Below are positions 5,974 to 7,906 of a stretch of 7,906 nucleotides of DNA, one piece after another. Origin of the DNA: Verrucomicrobiota bacterium (GTDB taxonomy: Bacteria; Verrucomicrobiota; Verrucomicrobiia; Limisphaerales; UBA1096); the NCBI GenBank assembly GCA_030747575.1, contig JASLKI010000246.1, forward strand, positions 1 to 7,906, written 5' to 3'. The notes under the pieces are model-generated. The model searched no databases. It saw nothing but the letters and a program-made list of their open reading frames with translations, and had not been told where the DNA came from. The position numbers were made by a program, and so were the translations under genes. The first letter of the stretch is position 1. Every line of letters begins with the position of its first letter.

Positions 5974-5975
5974 GC
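5964..5975. repeat. 12-bp perfect palindrome GCTTGGCCAAGC, copy 3, containing a start codon
   Basis: Same 12-mer as at 1402 and 2511. On the - strand its internal TTG (5973-5971) is the proposed start of the PHP gene and is followed by GCC AAG. A core copy also lies at 5819-5826 within the same gene. Confidence 0.8.
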
Positions 5976-5979
5976 GTTT

Positions 5980-5984
5980 CTCCC
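5980..5984 (-). promoter_or_regulatory. Ribosome binding site GGGAG deciding the PHP gene start
   Basis: On the - strand, GGGAG is followed by six bases (AAACGC) and then TTG. This is the only Shine-Dalgarno-like sequence in the 22-base gap after the nusB stop, and it fixes the PHP start at 5973 rather than in the long upstream extension. Confidence 0.6.
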
Positions 5985-5995
5985 AGTGAGCTTGC

Positions 5996-6499
5996 TCAGT
6001 TGGCGGTCGTTCGGGCAGGGCGCATGAGCTTGCCCTTGACCTTGTCGAGAATCCCGTTGACGAATCGTCCGCTGTTCTCAGTGGAAAACTTTTTGGCGAT
6101 GTCGATCGCCTCGTTGATGCTGACGACCGGCGGGATGTCCTCCCGGTGCAGCATCTCGTAAATGGCCAGTCGTAGGATGTTTCGATCCACCTTGGCGATG
6201 CGGTCGATATCCCAGTTGCGTGTCTGTTCCTCGATGATGCCGTCCAACTCGGTGAGTTTTTCCAGGGCGCCGCGAATGAGGGGATCCCCAAACTTCCGGA
6301 CTTCATCGTCTTCGGATGTCGGCGGCGTCGGATCGGATGCCTCACCCCAGGTGGATGCCTTGTGATCCTCGGCGATTGCGGCGCTGGTTTGGGATTTCCA
6401 AAAGCGCTCAAGATCCTCCTCGATTGCCTCGGGAGGGTTCATTTCATGTTGAAACAGGAACTGGATGGCCCGTTCGCGGGCCAGACGGCGAAATCGCAT
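5996..6499 (-). CDS. nusB: NusB transcription antitermination factor
   Basis: A 167-residue NusB, the all-helical RNA-binding protein that with NusE (S10) forms the boxA-binding antitermination complex on rRNA operons. The N-terminus RRLARERAIQFLFQHEM (4-20) is typical. The C-terminal signature DRIAKVDRNILRLAIYEML (99-117), PPVVSINEAIDIAKKFS (123-139) and GRFVNGILDKV (144-154) is complete. It is longer than the ~140-residue E. coli protein because of an Asp/Glu/Pro/Thr-rich insertion at about 45-68. The ATG at 6499 has no strong Shine-Dalgarno sequence. It is first in the tight series nusB-PHP-ftsY and begins 44 bases after the stop of the ferritin-like gene, so it may have its own promoter in that AT-rich gap or be read through from upstream. 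Confidence 0.95.
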   Translation of the reverse strand: MRFRRLARERAIQFLFQHEMNPPEAIEEDLERFWKSQTSAAIAEDHKASTWGEASDPTPPTSEDDEVRKFGDPLIRGALEKLTELDGIIEEQTRNWDIDRIAKVDRNILRLAIYEMLHREDIPPVVSINEAIDIAKKFSTENSGRFVNGILDKVKGKLMRPARTTAN

Positions 6500-6543
6500 C
6501 GGCGGAATACTGTATGAAAATGGTTTTAAGGAAAATGCAAAAA

Positions 6544-7906
6544 TTATCCCGAAGATGAAATAGGCCTCAAATCAGCTCGAACCGTCTCGTAGGATGTGCT
6601 GAAACTCATCACATTGGGGTCGGGCTCGATGTTCCGCGCCTTGCAGGAGGCACTGTAGAGGTCGGGCCACCAGTTACGATGCCCCGTTTTGCTGTCCTTG
6701 CGGTATTGGTTCCAGTCCATCATGACGCGTGACCAGCAGTCATCACCGTAGTCGATGGCCGCTTTGGGGTTGTCGAATTCCGGCAGGTACCAGTTGCGCC
6801 CGATGCGCGCATGCAGCACCTCGTCAGCCCAGTCATAATCCTGAAACAGCGCGGACAATGGGTTGCTGGAATCAAGGGCTACTTCCCACTCGAAGCGTTT
6901 GCCTGTCCGGGGCATCAACCCCTGCTCGATGAAGTAGAGAACGGCATGCCGTTCGATCGGGGTGAGTTGAGTGTTGAGAGCGTGCGACCAGTTAAAGTTG
7001 ACCATGACTGTTTTGGGCCAGTCGATGCCGAGATTTACAAAGCCCACTTCGCCCATCATGGCGTGCCGTGCTTCGTCCCAAAGCTGGCGAGTCATGTCGC
7101 GGTAGTAACCCCACGGCTTGCCTGGTGTTTCGGCGATGATGCTTGACATCATCTCCGGCACGTCAATTTCTCGAAGCCGCTTGTAGAACATTATTAGTGT
7201 CTTGGGTTCCGGCGGATATTGCTCGTCGTACAGGAACGACTCCGCATTGACAGCCATGTTGTATGGGTCGGGAAAGCGATCGTCGCGCCTGGGTACACCA
7301 TCGTACTGGTATGGTATGGCTGAGTGTTTGCGCTTGACCGTTTGCTGGGCCGGTTGACCGGCTGCCTCAGGGTTGCTCAGGCATTGGTTTAACAGGTCAA
7401 GCCACGATTGAGATTGAGCACGCTGTTTTTTATCCACCAGCTCGTCAATGGTCGCTTGACCAAGTGCAATCATCTCGGCGATCTCAAGCAGGGCAAACCG
7501 GATTATTCGCACACTCGGGTGGTCGGCCAGTGGGTTGGTGTCGGTCAAGTGCTGTTGCAGGGCGTTCTGTAGTGAAGGGAGTGCCGCCTCGTAAACCCCG
7601 AGTAACAATTCCGCAGTGGTTGGGGCGGCGAGGATCTCGTCAAATAGAATCTCGAGGTGCTTATCCGGCACGGACTCGAGCCCAAGGGGCGGCTCTCGCA
7701 TTTCACCAACGCGCTGTCGAAGGGCTGTGACATGCTCAGAGCAATAATAGGCGTGCAGGCTGAATGTCATTTTCAGCTCATAAACCGGCTCAGAGGGGAT
7801 ACGGTTATTGAAAACCTGATGCAGTCTCTTGAGTGAATAGTGATAGCGCTTCAAGCGCTGGACACATTCTTCCACAGGTAGCCCCGGGCGTTGCGCCTCA
7901 TCAAAC
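6544..7906 (-). CDS. Ferritin-like superfamily protein of unknown function (5' end outside window)
   Basis: At least 453 residues are visible, and the frame is open through the right edge. The GTG at 7875 is not taken as the start, because FDEAQRPGLP continues the same frame upstream without a stop or a ribosome binding site. Two halves are suggested. The N-terminal helical part has VYELKMTFSLHAYYCSEHV (about visible residues 41-59) and GEMREPPLGLE. After a linker, the second part begins near IPYQYDGVPRRDDRF and holds WDEARHAMMGEVGF, an ExxH motif typical of ferritin-like di-iron helices; the EH pair in CSEHV may be its counterpart. The C-terminal part is rich in Trp (NFNWSH, DWADEVLHARIGRNWYLP, NWWPDLY), and LHARIGRNW may carry a third ExxH-like ligand pair. 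I recall similar proteins from verrucomicrobial genomes but know of no described function. There is no signal peptide in the visible part. Iron binding is inference. Confidence 0.75.
   Translation of the reverse strand, partial: FDEAQRPGLPVEECVQRLKRYHYSLKRLHQVFNNRIPSEPVYELKMTFSLHAYYCSEHVTALRQRVGEMREPPLGLESVPDKHLEILFDEILAAPTTAELLLGVYEAALPSLQNALQQHLTDTNPLADHPSVRIIRFALLEIAEMIALGQATIDELVDKKQRAQSQSWLDLLNQCLSNPEAAGQPAQQTVKRKHSAIPYQYDGVPRRDDRFPDPYNMAVNAESFLYDEQYPPEPKTLIMFYKRLREIDVPEMMSSIIAETPGKPWGYYRDMTRQLWDEARHAMMGEVGFVNLGIDWPKTVMVNFNWSHALNTQLTPIERHAVLYFIEQGLMPRTGKRFEWEVALDSSNPLSALFQDYDWADEVLHARIGRNWYLPEFDNPKAAIDYGDDCWSRVMMDWNQYRKDSKTGHRNWWPDLYSASCKARNIEPDPNVMSFSTSYETVRADLRPISSSG

Noticed and set aside
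5974..6411. N-terminal extension of the PHP reading frame
   Set aside because: It is the out-of-frame reading of nusB, rich in Arg and Ser, and there is a better start with a Shine-Dalgarno sequence at 5973.
6500..6543. Possible promoter for nusB in the AT-rich gap (TTGCAT and TACAGT)
   Set aside because: The spacing is about 20 bases and the matches to the -35 and -10 consensus are poor.
1..7906. CRISPR arrays, toxin-antitoxin pairs, transposase genes
   Set aside because: No regularly spaced repeats, no small paired genes and no transposase or integrase motifs were found on either strand.

Overview
The window reads as a GC-rich bacterial chromosome segment, most likely from the PVC group and probably Verrucomicrobiota. 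That assignment is inferred from gene content: a secreted DUF4159 protein, a secreted BD-FAE-like esterase, a nusB-PHP-ftsY cluster and a two-part ferritin-like protein. No rRNA or other strong phylogenetic marker is present.

Left part (1-3504, + strand): the 3' end of an eboE-like gene, then one base later a UbiA-family membrane prenyltransferase (eboC-like). Together they are the tail of an ebo-type metabolite-trafficking cluster. Next come two independent exported proteins, a DUF4159 protein and an alpha/beta hydrolase, both best started at non-ATG codons that give clean signal peptides.

Middle (2300-4210): an intact tRNA-Arg(UCU) gene on the - strand (3726-3802). A decayed copy of its 3' half lies 1404 bp away in the same orientation (2323-2366). 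The geometry is that of an element integrated in a tRNA gene: the hydrolase gene is enclosed between the two copies, and no integrase is visible. Between the tRNA and ftsY lies a decayed TPR-type reading frame (3872-4210, - strand) interrupted by two in-frame TAG codons.

Right part (4209-7906, - strand): a compact operon-like run nusB, PHP-domain phosphoesterase (RNase AM/YciV-like), ftsY. It combines rRNA transcription antitermination, probable RNA 5' maturation and the SRP receptor. Upstream of it is a large ferritin-like protein of unknown role whose 5' end lies outside the window.

Across the whole window the palindrome TTGGCCAA occurs nine times, three of them as the 12-bp perfect palindrome GCTTGGCCAAGC. 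This is far above chance and looks like a HIP1-type highly iterated genomic palindrome. One copy contains the probable TTG start codon of the PHP gene; two more lie just before the starts of the two exported-protein genes.
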